Shown: positions 8,995 to 17,150, counted from the stretch's first letter. The stretch is 64,000 bases of DNA from Agrobacterium vaccinii (GCF_021310995.1 NZ_CP054150.1:2418001-2482000); one strand, 5' to 3'. The notes: generated by a model from the letters alone, not told the origin. A program made the numbers and translations.

Positions 8995-9025
8995 TACCCA
9001 CAGCTTTGGCAATATTGCAGGGCGA

Positions 9026-9130
9026 CAAAAAAAGAGCCGCAAAAGCGGCTCTCAAGGTAAAACAGGGAGAAAAATCAGACCAATTCGCCGTTGGGAGAAA
9101 CTGCCTGAAGTTCAGAAGAACTGAACATGT
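9026..9130 (-). ncRNA. Candidate small RNA upstream of rcdA
   Basis: On the minus strand a CTATAC -10-like element at 9128-9133 precedes a compact unit of about 100 nt. It has a 5' hairpin GTTCAG-TTCTT-CTGAAC (9110-9126), a presumably single-stranded middle with two CTCCC motifs (9093-9097 and 9065-9069), and a strong terminator, AGAGCCGC-TTTT-GCGGCTCT (9033-9052) plus seven T. Neighbouring genes (DUF1192 ending at 9221, rcdA starting at 8864) leave this terminator without another owner. The same stretch holds a 17-codon frame (ATG 9128 to TGA 9075), so a tiny peptide is an alternative. The CTCCC motifs could pair with Shine-Dalgarno sequences. Confidence 0.5.
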
Positions 9131-9150
9131 ATAGTAATCGCTTAAAAAGC

Positions 9151-9165
9151 TTAATTTATCGTTAA
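9151..9165. promoter_or_regulatory. CtrA-binding box at the candidate small-RNA promoter
   Basis: TTAA (9151-9154), TTTATCG, TTAA (9162-9165): a second perfect TTAA-N7-TTAA site. It is centred about 30 bp upstream of the likely start of the small RNA and so covers its -35 position, where CtrA usually binds to activate. Confidence 0.55.
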
Positions 9166-9220
9166 TGGTAAACGAAAAACTGCACCGCGCTGTAACGTTA
9201 ACAAAACGTTCCTCGCTACA

Positions 9221-9415
9221 TCAGCTGCGAAACAGGCTTTCGGCAGCCTTGCGACCGGCGGACTTCTTCTCGCGCTCGGCTTCCAGCCTTTCGATTTCCG
9301 CTCGCAAAATTGTGATGCGTCCCGTCAGCTCATCGACGGATAGAAGGCTGATATCACCGCCGACCACGTGAGTCGTGGCGGGCGATTTGGGCAGGTCGTC
9401 CTCGAATACACTCAT
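9221..9415 (-). CDS. DUF1192 family protein
   Basis: A 64-residue cytosolic protein of unknown function, conserved in alphaproteobacteria. It has a short acidic N-terminus, the motif DISLLSVDELTGRI (about 21-34), then a heptad-like helix ALRAEIERLEAEREKKSA-type region (about 36-55) that should form a coiled coil. Its ATG overlaps the stop of the upstream MFS gene by 4 bp (ATGA), so the two are translationally coupled. Confidence 0.88.
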   Translation of the reverse strand: MSVFEDDLPKSPATTHVVGGDISLLSVDELTGRITILRAEIERLEAEREKKSAGRKAAESLFRS

Positions 9416-10689
9416 ATTCCGGCTCCTTTTTCCAGCTCCGCATCGTCCTCGATGTACTGCGGCGCGCGCGGATCGAGCGACACACTTTCAGGCGTGGCCA
9501 TCGGTGCTGCTGCGGCTGTGGAGAAGTTGTCCTTCTCCGCCGTAGGCAGCGCCGCCCGTTGCCTGGAGCGGAATATAGCATAGGCAGTGATAAGAAGATG
9601 GGAAATCGCCGTGACCCCGAACAGGGCGTAAGGACCGTAAGACGTCATGATCGGTCCGCCCAGCGTGGGGCCGATAATGGTGCCGATACCGTAAAGCAGC
9701 AGCAGCCCGCCAGAGACCTTGACGAAGTCTTCCGACGACGCGAAGTCGTTGGCATGGGCGACTGCGATGGGGTAGAGCGCGTTTGCCGAGGCGCCATAGA
9801 CCGCGACCATGCCGATCAGCACATAGACATGGGACGGCTGAATGACGGCGACGGCCAGTCCAGCAAAGGCCGCGAGCCCCGACAGTCCCGCCAGAACGAA
9901 ACGGCGGTCTATCCGGTCAGACAGCTTACCGGCAGGAAACTGCGCCAGTGCACCGATGAAGATGGTGACACTGACCATGATGGCGATGGTGGTGGGATGC
10001 AGCCCTGCCCGTGCACCGAAAACCGCACCCAGCGTACCGTAGGCACCGTTGGCGATGCCGATGAGGAGGATGCCGACAAAGGAAACCGGCGAGGTGCGGT
10101 AGAGGGCGGGTAGATCAAGCTTGACCTTCTTCAGCGGTTGCGGGCTTTCTGCCTTCGACAACATGGCTGGCATGATGGCGACGCAGTAGATGATGGCGCA
10201 GACCATGAACAGCGACGTGGTGCTGACATTGCCGAAGGGCACGACGAGCTGACCGGCGACCACGCCGAACAGCGTGATGGCAATGTAGAGCGAAAAGATC
10301 GCCCCACGGCTTTCATTGGTAGCGCGCTCGTTCAGCCAGCTTTCGATGATCATCGATGTGCCTGCCGTGCAAAAGCCGGTAATGGCACGCAAAGCGACCC
10401 AGGACACATCATCGATGAACAGACCCGTCAGCAGCACCGTCAGGCAAATGAGAGCGACGAAGCTGCCGAAAGCCCTGATATGGCCCGCACGCCGCACAAT
10501 AGCGGGTGCCACGAAGCAGCCGATAACGAAACCCGCAGCCCAGGACGTACCGAGGAAACCAAGAACTTCGTTGGAATAACCTTCCGCCGAACCACGTACC
10601 GGCAAAAGCAGGCCCTGAAGACCGTTGCCGAGAAACAGAAACAGGGTGCTGGATAAAAGTGCGAATACGGGTAGAAGATTTCTGCTCAT
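9412..10689 (-). CDS. MFS transporter (YcaD-like)
   Basis: A 425-residue major facilitator with about 12 membrane helices. Signature segments are GTSWAAGFVIGCFVAPAIVR (helices 2-3), SWLNERATNESRG between helices 4 and 5, and FPAGKLSDRIDRRFVLAG after helix 8, the pattern of the YcaD subgroup. Substrate unknown. The frame is open to 10836, but ATG 10689 (MSRNLLPVFALLSS) places the start at the first helix. The hydrophilic C-terminal tail of about 45 residues precedes the coupled DUF1192 gene. Confidence 0.87.
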   Translation of the reverse strand: MSRNLLPVFALLSSTLFLFLGNGLQGLLLPVRGSAEGYSNEVLGFLGTSWAAGFVIGCFVAPAIVRRAGHIRAFGSFVALICLTVLLTGLFIDDVSWVALRAITGFCTAGTSMIIESWLNERATNESRGAIFSLYIAITLFGVVAGQLVVPFGNVSTTSLFMVCAIIYCVAIMPAMLSKAESPQPLKKVKLDLPALYRTSPVSFVGILLIGIANGAYGTLGAVFGARAGLHPTTIAIMVSVTIFIGALAQFPAGKLSDRIDRRFVLAGLSGLAAFAGLAVAVIQPSHVYVLIGMVAVYGASANALYPIAVAHANDFASSEDFVKVSGGLLLLYGIGTIIGPTLGGPIMTSYGPYALFGVTAISHLLITAYAIFRSRQRAALPTAEKDNFSTAAAAPMATPESVSLDPRAPQYIEDDAELEKGAGI

Positions 10690-10823
10690 AAAAGCCACTC
10701 TCATGCTGCTGCGATGCACTGTATCGGGATAGACGGGAATGTGCGCGAATAGGTTGCCGCCATAGGTGAACATAAAAATGTCCGCCCTGTGACGCTCATT
10801 CAATAAAGACAAAAGGTTTCGCG

Positions 10824-10979
10824 ATGACGAAGGCAATCGGGCTTTTTCTGCTGCTGGCGATGTGCATTCAACTCATCCGCCCGCTCGGGCTACCGGGTCT
10901 GCGCCGCCGTGGCGATTGCTGGAAGATTGCCGCCGCAGCCTTCGTTTTATGGACACTGGTACTCCTGCTGCGCCCTTAA
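10824..10979 (+). CDS. Small two-helix membrane protein, unknown
   Basis: A 51-residue open frame starting MTKAIGLFLLLAMCIQL and ending WTLVLLLRP, with a Shine-Dalgarno-like AAAGG (10812-10816) 7 bp upstream. Two hydrophobic segments (about 4-16 and 34-49) flank an Arg-rich loop GLRRRGDCWK, which suggests a small inner-membrane protein. It is transcribed divergently from the MFS gene and converges on the OmpA-like gene. I do not recognise a family. It is supported by coding appearance, start context and the lack of any other gene in the gap. Confidence 0.55.
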   Translation: MTKAIGLFLLLAMCIQLIRPLGLPGLRRRGDCWKIAAAAFVLWTLVLLLRP

Positions 10980-11037
10980 GAGCCGACGTGCGAAATCGAG
11001 CCATATCGCACTATCGGGACTTGCAAGATGTACCGGC

Positions 11038-12069
11038 CTATCGCTCGGTCAGCTTCAGCTCGATGCGGCGGTTCTGGGATCTGGCTTCCGGCGTATCGCC
11101 ATCGGCCAGCGGCTGATACTCGCCGAACCCTGCCGCAACCAGGCGGTTGGCCGGAACGCCCTTGGAAATTAGATACTTCACAACCGATGTCGCGCGCGCT
11201 GACGACAGCTCCCAATTGTCGCGGTAGCGACCGGAACCGGACAATTGCACATTGTCGGTGTGGCCATCCACGCGCAGAACCCAGTTGATTTCGGCGGGAA
11301 TTTCCTTGGCTAGGTCGATCAGCGCTGCCGCAAGCTTGGCCATTTCCGCCTGCCCCTGCGGGTTCAGATCATTACCGCCAGATGGGAACAGCACCTCCGA
11401 CTGGAACACGAAACGGTCACCGACAATGCGGATGTTTTCGCGGTCCGACAGGATTTCGCGCAGTCGTCCGAAGAAATCCGAGCGATAGCGGTTGAGCTCC
11501 TGTACGCGCTGCGCCAGCGCGACGTTGAGGCGACGACCGAGATCGGCGATCTTTACCTGCGAGGACGTGTCCTTTGCCTCGGATGCCTGCAAGGCGGATT
11601 CGACCGAGGCGATCTGGGCACGCAGCGCGGCGATCTGCTGGTTGAGGAGATCGATCTGAGCCGAGGCCCGCGTTCCGGCTTGACGCGCATCTTCCAGTTC
11701 ACCACTCAACTGACCCACACGGGCATTGGCAGCAGAACTGTTGCCCGCACCGGCATCCAGCAGGGATTGCAGGCGCGATCGCTCGCTTTCCGAGGAGGCG
11801 AGTGTGGATTGCAGGTTGGCGAGCGTGTCTTCGATGTCCTGTTTGCTGCCTTTTTCAAGCGCGAGCAATTCAGTCAGTTCGGAAATCTGGTTGTTGAGGC
11901 GGTTCAGCACCTCGTCCTTGCCGGAAATTTCACGCGAGAGAATGAACTGCGCCAGCACGAAAACCGTGAGCAGGAACATAATGGCCATGAGCAGTGTGGA
12001 CAAGGCATCCACGAAACCCGGCCAGTAATCGACACTCCGGTCGCGGCGGCGATTGCGCCCAAGCGCCAT
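11038..12069 (-). CDS. MotB-like OmpA-domain peptidoglycan-binding protein
   Basis: A 343-residue inner-membrane protein with one helix (about 25-44), a long coiled coil (about 50-190) and a periplasmic OmpA domain (about 215-340; VDGHTD 268-273, NWELSSARA 285-293, NRRIEL 333-338) that should grip peptidoglycan. Asp21 just before the helix, in WPGFVDALSTLL, is placed like the proton-binding Asp of MotB. With the MotA-like gene upstream it probably forms a proton-driven stator-type complex, not necessarily flagellar. A GTG at 12075 overlaps the upstream stop, but ATG 12069 has better spacing from GGGAG. The regular chemotaxis genes are absent here. Confidence 0.85.
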   Translation of the reverse strand: MALGRNRRRDRSVDYWPGFVDALSTLLMAIMFLLTVFVLAQFILSREISGKDEVLNRLNNQISELTELLALEKGSKQDIEDTLANLQSTLASSESERSRLQSLLDAGAGNSSAANARVGQLSGELEDARQAGTRASAQIDLLNQQIAALRAQIASVESALQASEAKDTSSQVKIADLGRRLNVALAQRVQELNRYRSDFFGRLREILSDRENIRIVGDRFVFQSEVLFPSGGNDLNPQGQAEMAKLAAALIDLAKEIPAEINWVLRVDGHTDNVQLSGSGRYRDNWELSSARATSVVKYLISKGVPANRLVAAGFGEYQPLADGDTPEARSQNRRIELKLTER

Positions 12070-12071
12070 AA

Positions 12072-13091
12072 TCACTCGCTCCCGTTATCGTGGCGGATGG
12101 AGCGCGGAGCGTTCTTCTGCTCCGCATCGATCCGCGCCGACAGGCGGTCCAGCGTGCGACGCAGGGACCGGGATTCCTCCTGCTGGGCCTCGATCCAGTC
12201 CCGCAGCATCTGCTGCTCGCCGCGCATGTTCTTGACGAGGCCCTGAATACCTTCCGCAAGGCTGGTCATGGCCGCCAACGAACGCTCGGTGCCGACAGCA
12301 CCATAGCCTGCGCCTCTCGCCTCACCCGTCACATCCGTGCCGGGATCGGTCACCGACGACAGCCAGTTTTCAAGCTCAGTGTAAAAACGGTTCTGGGCGC
12401 GACCGGCCTGCAAATCGAGAAAGCCGAGAATGAGCGAACCGGACAGACCCAGAAGCGACGAGGAAAACGCCGTGCCCATACCCGCAAGCGGTGCCGTGAG
12501 ACCTGATTTCAGCGATGACAGAATATCGGTGCTGTCACCCGCCGTTGGGTCCAGCCCCTGAATGACATCGCTGATGGCGCCGATGGTGCCGATCAGACCC
12601 CAGAAAGTACCGAGCAGGCCGAGAAACACCAGCAGGCCGATGAGATAGCGGGAGGTATCGCGCGATTCATCCAGCCGGGTGGCGATGGAATCGAGGATGG
12701 AGCGCTGCGTGACGGTCGAAAGCCGCACTTCGCCACGCTTGCCGATGACGGAATGCATGGGTGCCAAAAGCTTCGGCGCACGGCCCGCCTTATCGACGGT
12801 GCCAGCAGCCTGAAAGCCGTTGAACCAGCGCACTTCAGGGCGAAGGCTGAATATCTGCGTGAAGACCAGAATGATGCCGATGACGAGAACGCCGAGGATG
12901 AAACCGTTCAAGCCCGGGTTGGTCATGAACGCCGACTGCGCCTGCCTAAACAGAATGGCGGCCAGAAACGCAACGATGATGAGGAAGATGATCATCGTCC
13001 ACAGAAACGGCGTGGGGCTCGACAGCTTGTGATGATATTGCTTCGTCACCGGTTTCTCGACACCGAGATCAAGCCGTTCAGTATCCGCCAT
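12072..13091 (-). CDS. MotA/TolQ/ExbB-type proton channel protein
   Basis: A 339-residue inner-membrane protein with four helices: about 30-48, 64-82, then the paired channel helices around GLLVFLGLLGTFWGLIGTIG and LAGMGTAFSSSLLGLSGSL. The latter are the MotA_ExbB core. A C-terminal coiled tail (MLRDWIEAQQEESRSLRRTL) follows. It forms a two-gene unit with the OmpA-domain protein: stop and next ATG are 2 bp apart. ATG 13091 is chosen because AGAGGGA lies 9 bp upstream; the ATG at 13100 abuts that sequence. Confidence 0.85.
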   Translation of the reverse strand: MADTERLDLGVEKPVTKQYHHKLSSPTPFLWTMIIFLIIVAFLAAILFRQAQSAFMTNPGLNGFILGVLVIGIILVFTQIFSLRPEVRWFNGFQAAGTVDKAGRAPKLLAPMHSVIGKRGEVRLSTVTQRSILDSIATRLDESRDTSRYLIGLLVFLGLLGTFWGLIGTIGAISDVIQGLDPTAGDSTDILSSLKSGLTAPLAGMGTAFSSSLLGLSGSLILGFLDLQAGRAQNRFYTELENWLSSVTDPGTDVTGEARGAGYGAVGTERSLAAMTSLAEGIQGLVKNMRGEQQMLRDWIEAQQEESRSLRRTLDRLSARIDAEQKNAPRSIRHDNGSE

Positions 13092-13308
13092 AATGCCCAT
13101 TCCCTCTGGTATTGCCGCAACGCCCGCGCGAAAACCTCAGGGGATTCGGCAGCGCGTTACGGTTACGACGGGAAGCTAGTGTAAAATTACGACGAATTGA
13201 AGTGAAAAGCCGGTAACGTGACAAGGGTTTTTGCACGGCGTGGTCATGCCATGGCTGTCGAAGGTGTTGTTTGGCGGGAAATCCAGATTGTGTGACCGTA
13301 CCTATCGT
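13092..13308. other. Gene-free stretch before repeat B
   Basis: Leader of the MotA-like operon (Shine-Dalgarno at 13101-13107 on the minus strand) followed by about 200 bp in which I see no gene, terminator or strong palindrome. Confidence 0.6.
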
Positions 13309-13422
13309 CCGTCATCCCGCACTCGATGCGGGATTCAGTGCGATCAAGTCCTTGATCGCAAAATACTCTTTCGCACCGCAGACGCGGCGCTGCTGGATTC
13401 CCGCTCAAGGTCGGAATGACGG
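13309..13422. repeat. Dispersed palindromic intergenic repeat, copy B
   Basis: A 114-bp element with ends CCGTCA and TGACGG. It has internal hairpins CCCGCA/TGCGGG and GCGATCAAG/CTTGATCGC, and the same 3' core as copy A (8138-8252). It ends 12 bp from the 3' end of the inositol-monophosphatase gene. Confidence 0.7.
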
Positions 13423-13434
13423 GTGGAGGGTGTC

Positions 13435-14235
13435 TTAACGGCCCGGAACCGGACGGTTGACGACTTCCGTCAGTGCCCTGTGGATATATTCGTTTCCGGC
13501 GATGACGCTGCCATTGTCGAAAATGTCCTGACCGCCCTTCATGTCGCTGACGAAACCGCCCGCTTCACGGATGAGAACGAGGCCAGCGGCGATGTCCCAC
13601 GGTGCCAGACCGGTTTCCCAGAAACCATCGAGGCGACCGGCAGCGACATAGGCGAGATCGAGGGACGCGGCACCGAAACGGCGCACGCCAGCCACTTCGC
13701 CCATGACGTGACGAAGCTCGACCAGAAACTTACCGTGATCGCCACGGCCCAGATGCGGAACGCCGCAGCAGACGACGCAATCGGTGATCTGCTTGCGCGC
13801 AGCAACGCGAATGCGGCGATCGTTGAGGAACGCCCCGCCGCCACGCTCGGCGGTGTAGAGCTCATCGGTCGCGGGGTTGAAGATCACGCCAGCGACGATT
13901 TCGCCATTGCGCTCCAGCGCGATGGACACGGCAAACTGCGGAATGCCGTGCAGGAAGTTGGTGGTGCCATCCAAGGGATCGACGATCCAGCGGTGTGCGC
14001 CATCAGAGCCCTTTTCCTCGCCACCCTCTTCACCCAGAAAGTCGTAGGTGGGGCGGGCCTTCATCAGCTCGTCATGGACGATCTTTTCGGCTTTCAGGTC
14101 CGCCTGCGAGACGAAATCGCCGGGGCCCTTGACTGAAACCTGCAGGTTCTGCACTTCACCGAAGTCACGCGACAGCGATTTTCCGGCCTTGAGGGCGGCC
14201 TGAACCATGACATTGAGAAGGGCTGAACGGGCCAT
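13435..14235 (-). CDS. Inositol monophosphatase family protein (SuhB-like)
   Basis: A 266-residue Mg-dependent, Li-sensitive-type phosphatase. Metal-binding motifs are GEEGGEE (about 69-75), WIVDPLDGTTNFLHG (from about 83) and the C-terminal APWDIAAG (WD motif). It would hydrolyse inositol-1-phosphate or a related sugar phosphate; in some bacteria SuhB also acts in rRNA transcription. Exact substrate cannot be decided. It ends next to repeat B; the Sel1-repeat gene lies 140 bp upstream on the same strand. Confidence 0.92.
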   Translation of the reverse strand: MARSALLNVMVQAALKAGKSLSRDFGEVQNLQVSVKGPGDFVSQADLKAEKIVHDELMKARPTYDFLGEEGGEEKGSDGAHRWIVDPLDGTTNFLHGIPQFAVSIALERNGEIVAGVIFNPATDELYTAERGGGAFLNDRRIRVAARKQITDCVVCCGVPHLGRGDHGKFLVELRHVMGEVAGVRRFGAASLDLAYVAAGRLDGFWETGLAPWDIAAGLVLIREAGGFVSDMKGGQDIFDNGSVIAGNEYIHRALTEVVNRPVPGR

Positions 14236-14376
14236 AAAAATGTTCCTGAAAGGTGGCTGAACCTGCTAGCCAAAATTGCTGGCAGGCACGCGGATATGGT
14301 TTCTGATGGAAAGTTTGCGGTTCAAGACCACAAAACGCGCTGGATTTCAAGGCAAAAAGCCTATTCCGCCCGCAGC

Positions 14377-15564
14377 TCAGGCAGGCCGGAAGCGGTTGGC
14401 TGCTTCGATCGCCTTCTTCTGCTGGTCCTCTTCGATGCCCAGATAGAAATCCTCGAGACCGGGGTCCTTCAGTCCTGCACGACGAGACAGCACGTACCAT
14501 TTTGCGGCTTCCACCGGGTCTGGCTTGGTGCCCAGCGCCTGAACGTAGAGATGCGCGACCTTGTTCTGCGCCACGACATTGCCGCGCTGGGCGGCACCGT
14601 AGAGCCAGCGGAAGCCCTCTTCCAGGTTTCGCTCGCCGCCTGTCCCGTTCACCAGCCATATGCCGAGATCGACTTGCGCAGTATCGAACCCGGCCTTTGC
14701 CGCCCGCGTCAACCAGTCACGCGCCTTCGCCTTCTTTTCAGGCGGAACGTCCTTCAGGCTGAAATAGAGCTGAGACACCGCATATTGCGCATCCGCCACG
14801 CCCTTCTCGGCAGATTTTTCGTAAAACGGCAGGGCCGCATGCAGGCCGTTCGGCCCCGGCGTTTGGGAAACAAGAATTTGCGCCCAGTTGAATTCCGCCT
14901 CGGCATTGCCGGCCTCTGCGGCGCGGCGCATGTAGTCATCGGCCAGCGTCTTGTCGTGCTTGACCAGCTTGCCTTCCATCAACAGCAAGGCGAATTTGAA
15001 CATGGCGACGGGATCGCCACCCTTGGCCCCCTGCTCGTACCAGAAGGCCGCCGTCTTGTCGTTGCGGGCGATGCCGAAGCCGCGCGACATCATTTCGGCT
15101 ACCAATGTCTGGGCGGCGGCGTCACCCGTCTGGGCGCGGGTCAGCGCTTTGGACAGCGCCTGGACATATTCGCCGCGCTGATAATGGCCGTAGGCCTCGT
15201 CGATCTTGCCGGTAAACTTTTTCTCGGGCGGAAGTGCGGGCAATTCCGCGCCCATGCGCTGATAGACATTGACGCCGCCCGATGGCTGCAAATCCTTCTG
15301 CTCGTCGGAAACCACGCGTCCCTTGCGGATCGGTTCGGCATCCGCGTCAGAAGGGCGCGACAGAACCTCGGGCGATGGCTTGCTGGCCGGTCCGAAATCC
15401 GTGTCCTCGCCCATCGGCGTCGCATCGTCAGGCGTGGTCTGCGTCTCAACCCCCGGCAACAGCGGCTGCTGCTGATCTTGCGCGGAGGCAGCATGCGGCA
15501 GGACAACCCACGCAAGTGCGAAGGCGGTGGCAGAGAGACGGAAACGAAGCAAGCGAGCGATCAT
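14377..15564 (-). CDS. Secreted Sel1-repeat (TPR-like) protein
   Basis: A 395-residue exported protein with signal peptide MIARLLRFRLSATAFALA...AASA (cleavage about residue 28). A Pro/Asp-rich stretch follows, then six or so Sel1 repeats from about residue 105, for example RGFGIARNDKTAAFWYEQGA, KGVADAQYAVSQLYFSLKD and GFDTAQVDLGIWLVNGTGGE. Such repeats are protein-binding scaffolds; a periplasmic role is likely. ATG 15564 is preferred over TTG 15576, which overlaps the ThiE-like stop. It is in an operon with the ThiE-like gene, 8 bp apart. Confidence 0.82.
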   Translation of the reverse strand: MIARLLRFRLSATAFALAWVVLPHAASAQDQQQPLLPGVETQTTPDDATPMGEDTDFGPASKPSPEVLSRPSDADAEPIRKGRVVSDEQKDLQPSGGVNVYQRMGAELPALPPEKKFTGKIDEAYGHYQRGEYVQALSKALTRAQTGDAAAQTLVAEMMSRGFGIARNDKTAAFWYEQGAKGGDPVAMFKFALLLMEGKLVKHDKTLADDYMRRAAEAGNAEAEFNWAQILVSQTPGPNGLHAALPFYEKSAEKGVADAQYAVSQLYFSLKDVPPEKKAKARDWLTRAAKAGFDTAQVDLGIWLVNGTGGERNLEEGFRWLYGAAQRGNVVAQNKVAHLYVQALGTKPDPVEAAKWYVLSRRAGLKDPGLEDFYLGIEEDQQKKAIEAANRFRPA

Positions 15565-15572
15565 CGCGTGTA

Positions 15573-16226
15573 TCAACCGCCAAACCGTGGCGCTTTTTCG
15601 TCAAGCAACGCATTCGCTTCGGCCACAGCCCGAGCCGCGCCCGCGGCATGGTCAAACACCGCCAGTCGCAGCGCCACGAATTCTACCCCGGTTTCAGCGA
15701 CGGGGACGACGGAAGCGACATCCGAACCGCCCATCACGATGGCAGGAATCTCGATCATGGAAGCCCACCATTCGCCCAGCGCCATGTTCTTGGGGTGCGC
15801 TTCCGGCTTGATATCGCCTTCCAGCTTGCCGAAGAACATGTAATCAGGGTTGCTTTCACCCTGCTCCAGCGCCTTATGGCGGTCATCTGCATTGCCGCCG
15901 CCGACGATAAGCTTGGGTGCGAAGTTCTCGACAGCCTCGGACAGAGCTTCGGCACCGCCGATGACATGCAGGCCATCTGCCTTCACGCGGCTTGCCGTGC
16001 GGCTGTCGCCCGCAACCAGCGCCGCAGCACCGGCTTCCTGAACCATTGGCACCAGCGTTTCGGCACGTTTCTGGAAAGTCGCATCGTCGAGATCGTACTG
16101 CGGAATGATGACAGATGCGACATCCCCGCCCCGCAGCGCATCTGCCAATGTGCTGGCCTGATGGGCGACATCGTCATGCGCTGGAACGATCAAAACGAGG
16201 CGGCAGCGATTTTTGGGGGCAGTCAT
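15573..16226 (-). CDS. Thiamine-phosphate synthase-like (ThiE/TenI fold) protein
   Basis: A 217-residue TIM-barrel protein. RCRLVLIVPAHDD at the N-terminus and the phosphate-binding end PAIVMGGSDVASVVPVAETGVEFVALRLAVF fit the TMP-TENI family. The classical ThiE active-site HLGQ(E)D segment is not evident: the equivalent region reads KADGLHVIGGAEAL. It may not be a genuine thiamine-phosphate synthase, and no other thi genes or TPP riboswitch are nearby. ATG 16226 is preferred over 16238 on Shine-Dalgarno spacing, though this is not certain. Confidence 0.7.
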   Translation of the reverse strand: MTAPKNRCRLVLIVPAHDDVAHQASTLADALRGGDVASVIIPQYDLDDATFQKRAETLVPMVQEAGAAALVAGDSRTASRVKADGLHVIGGAEALSEAVENFAPKLIVGGGNADDRHKALEQGESNPDYMFFGKLEGDIKPEAHPKNMALGEWWASMIEIPAIVMGGSDVASVVPVAETGVEFVALRLAVFDHAAGAARAVAEANALLDEKAPRFGG

Positions 16227-16330
16227 CGGTTTTTCCATTTCCGCAGACAGAACGCTTCACGCGCAATCTGCACTCGTTTTCATGTCATACTTCCGATAAA
16301 CCGGACAGGCGAAAGGATCAACCGCCATCC

Positions 16331-17092
16331 ATGCTGCCCGATTTCCAATTTTTCCTCGTCGCCATCCCCGCAGTCATCCTCGTCGGCCTGTCAAAAGGCG
16401 GGCTGGGCGGCGCTTTGGCATTGATGGGCGTGCCGTTGATGGCGCTGGCCGTGCCGCCGGTGCAGGCGGCTGCAATCTTTCTGCCGATCCTGATTGCCAT
16501 GGATATGGTGGCGCTATGGGCATGGCGACACCACAATCACCGCGAAACGCTGCTGATCCTTTTGCCTGGTGCCTTGATTGGCATCGGCGTGGGCTGGGCG
16601 ACCTCTGCCATCATCTCTGCCGATACGATGCGTTTCATGCTGGCCATCGTCACCATCATCTTCGTGGCCCAGTATTTTTATGATCGCTTCGTCAAAGGTC
16701 CCAAGGTGGAGGTGGTCGCAAAACCTCAAAATCGCGCAAAGGCGACACTTTGGGGCTCGTTTTCAGGCTATTGCAGCTTCGTTGCGCATGCCGGTGGACC
16801 GCCATTTCAGATTTACGTAATGCCGCTGAAGCTCGACCCGAAAAGCTATACCGGCCTTTCCGTTCGCTTCTTCGCCATCGTCAACGCCATCAAGCTCGTA
16901 TCGTACTTCGCATTGGAAGCTATCGATACCACCAACCTCCTCGCATCGTTCACGCTGCTGCCGGTGGCCATCGTCTCGACCATGCTGGGTGCGCGGGTGG
17001 TCAGGTATCTGAAACCCTCGGTCTTCTATCCGCTGATGTATACGATGGTTCTGCTGGCGGCCCTTAAATTGCTGTGGGACGCCGTGGTCTGA
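16331..17092 (+). CDS. TauE/SafE family sulfite/organic anion exporter
   Basis: A 253-residue inner-membrane protein of about eight helices. The N-terminal GLSKGGLGGALALMGVPLMA and central SFSGYCSFVAHAGGPPFQIYVMPLKL are the two conserved repeats of the TauE/SafE (DUF81) family. Members move sulfite, sulfoacetate or other small anions; the substrate here is unknown. ATG 16331 begins directly before the first helix. It is divergent from the ThiE-like gene. Confidence 0.9.
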   Translation: MLPDFQFFLVAIPAVILVGLSKGGLGGALALMGVPLMALAVPPVQAAAIFLPILIAMDMVALWAWRHHNHRETLLILLPGALIGIGVGWATSAIISADTMRFMLAIVTIIFVAQYFYDRFVKGPKVEVVAKPQNRAKATLWGSFSGYCSFVAHAGGPPFQIYVMPLKLDPKSYTGLSVRFFAIVNAIKLVSYFALEAIDTTNLLASFTLLPVAIVSTMLGARVVRYLKPSVFYPLMYTMVLLAALKLLWDAVV

Positions 17093-17104
17093 ACAGGCCA
17101 AACA

Positions 17105-17150
17105 AAAGGCCCTGATCGCGATAGCAATCAGAGCCGGGCTTTCAGGCTGC
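17105..17150. terminator. Bidirectional hairpin between tauE and ydcH
   Basis: AAAGGCCCTGAT-C-GC pairs imperfectly with GC-A-ATCAG...GGGCTTT. On the minus strand it is followed by TTTTGTTT. It lies between convergent genes and could stop both. Confidence 0.55.

Noticed and set aside
8946..9134. 62-codon plus-strand frame over the candidate small RNA
   Set aside because: Runs through a terminator hairpin, has no Shine-Dalgarno and overlaps both CtrA-box spacing and the small RNA on the other strand.
15573..16226. Assignment as genuine ThiE with thiamine-pathway role
   Set aside because: The fold fits, but the typical active-site segment is not evident and no thi gene or TPP riboswitch is nearby, so only the fold is claimed.
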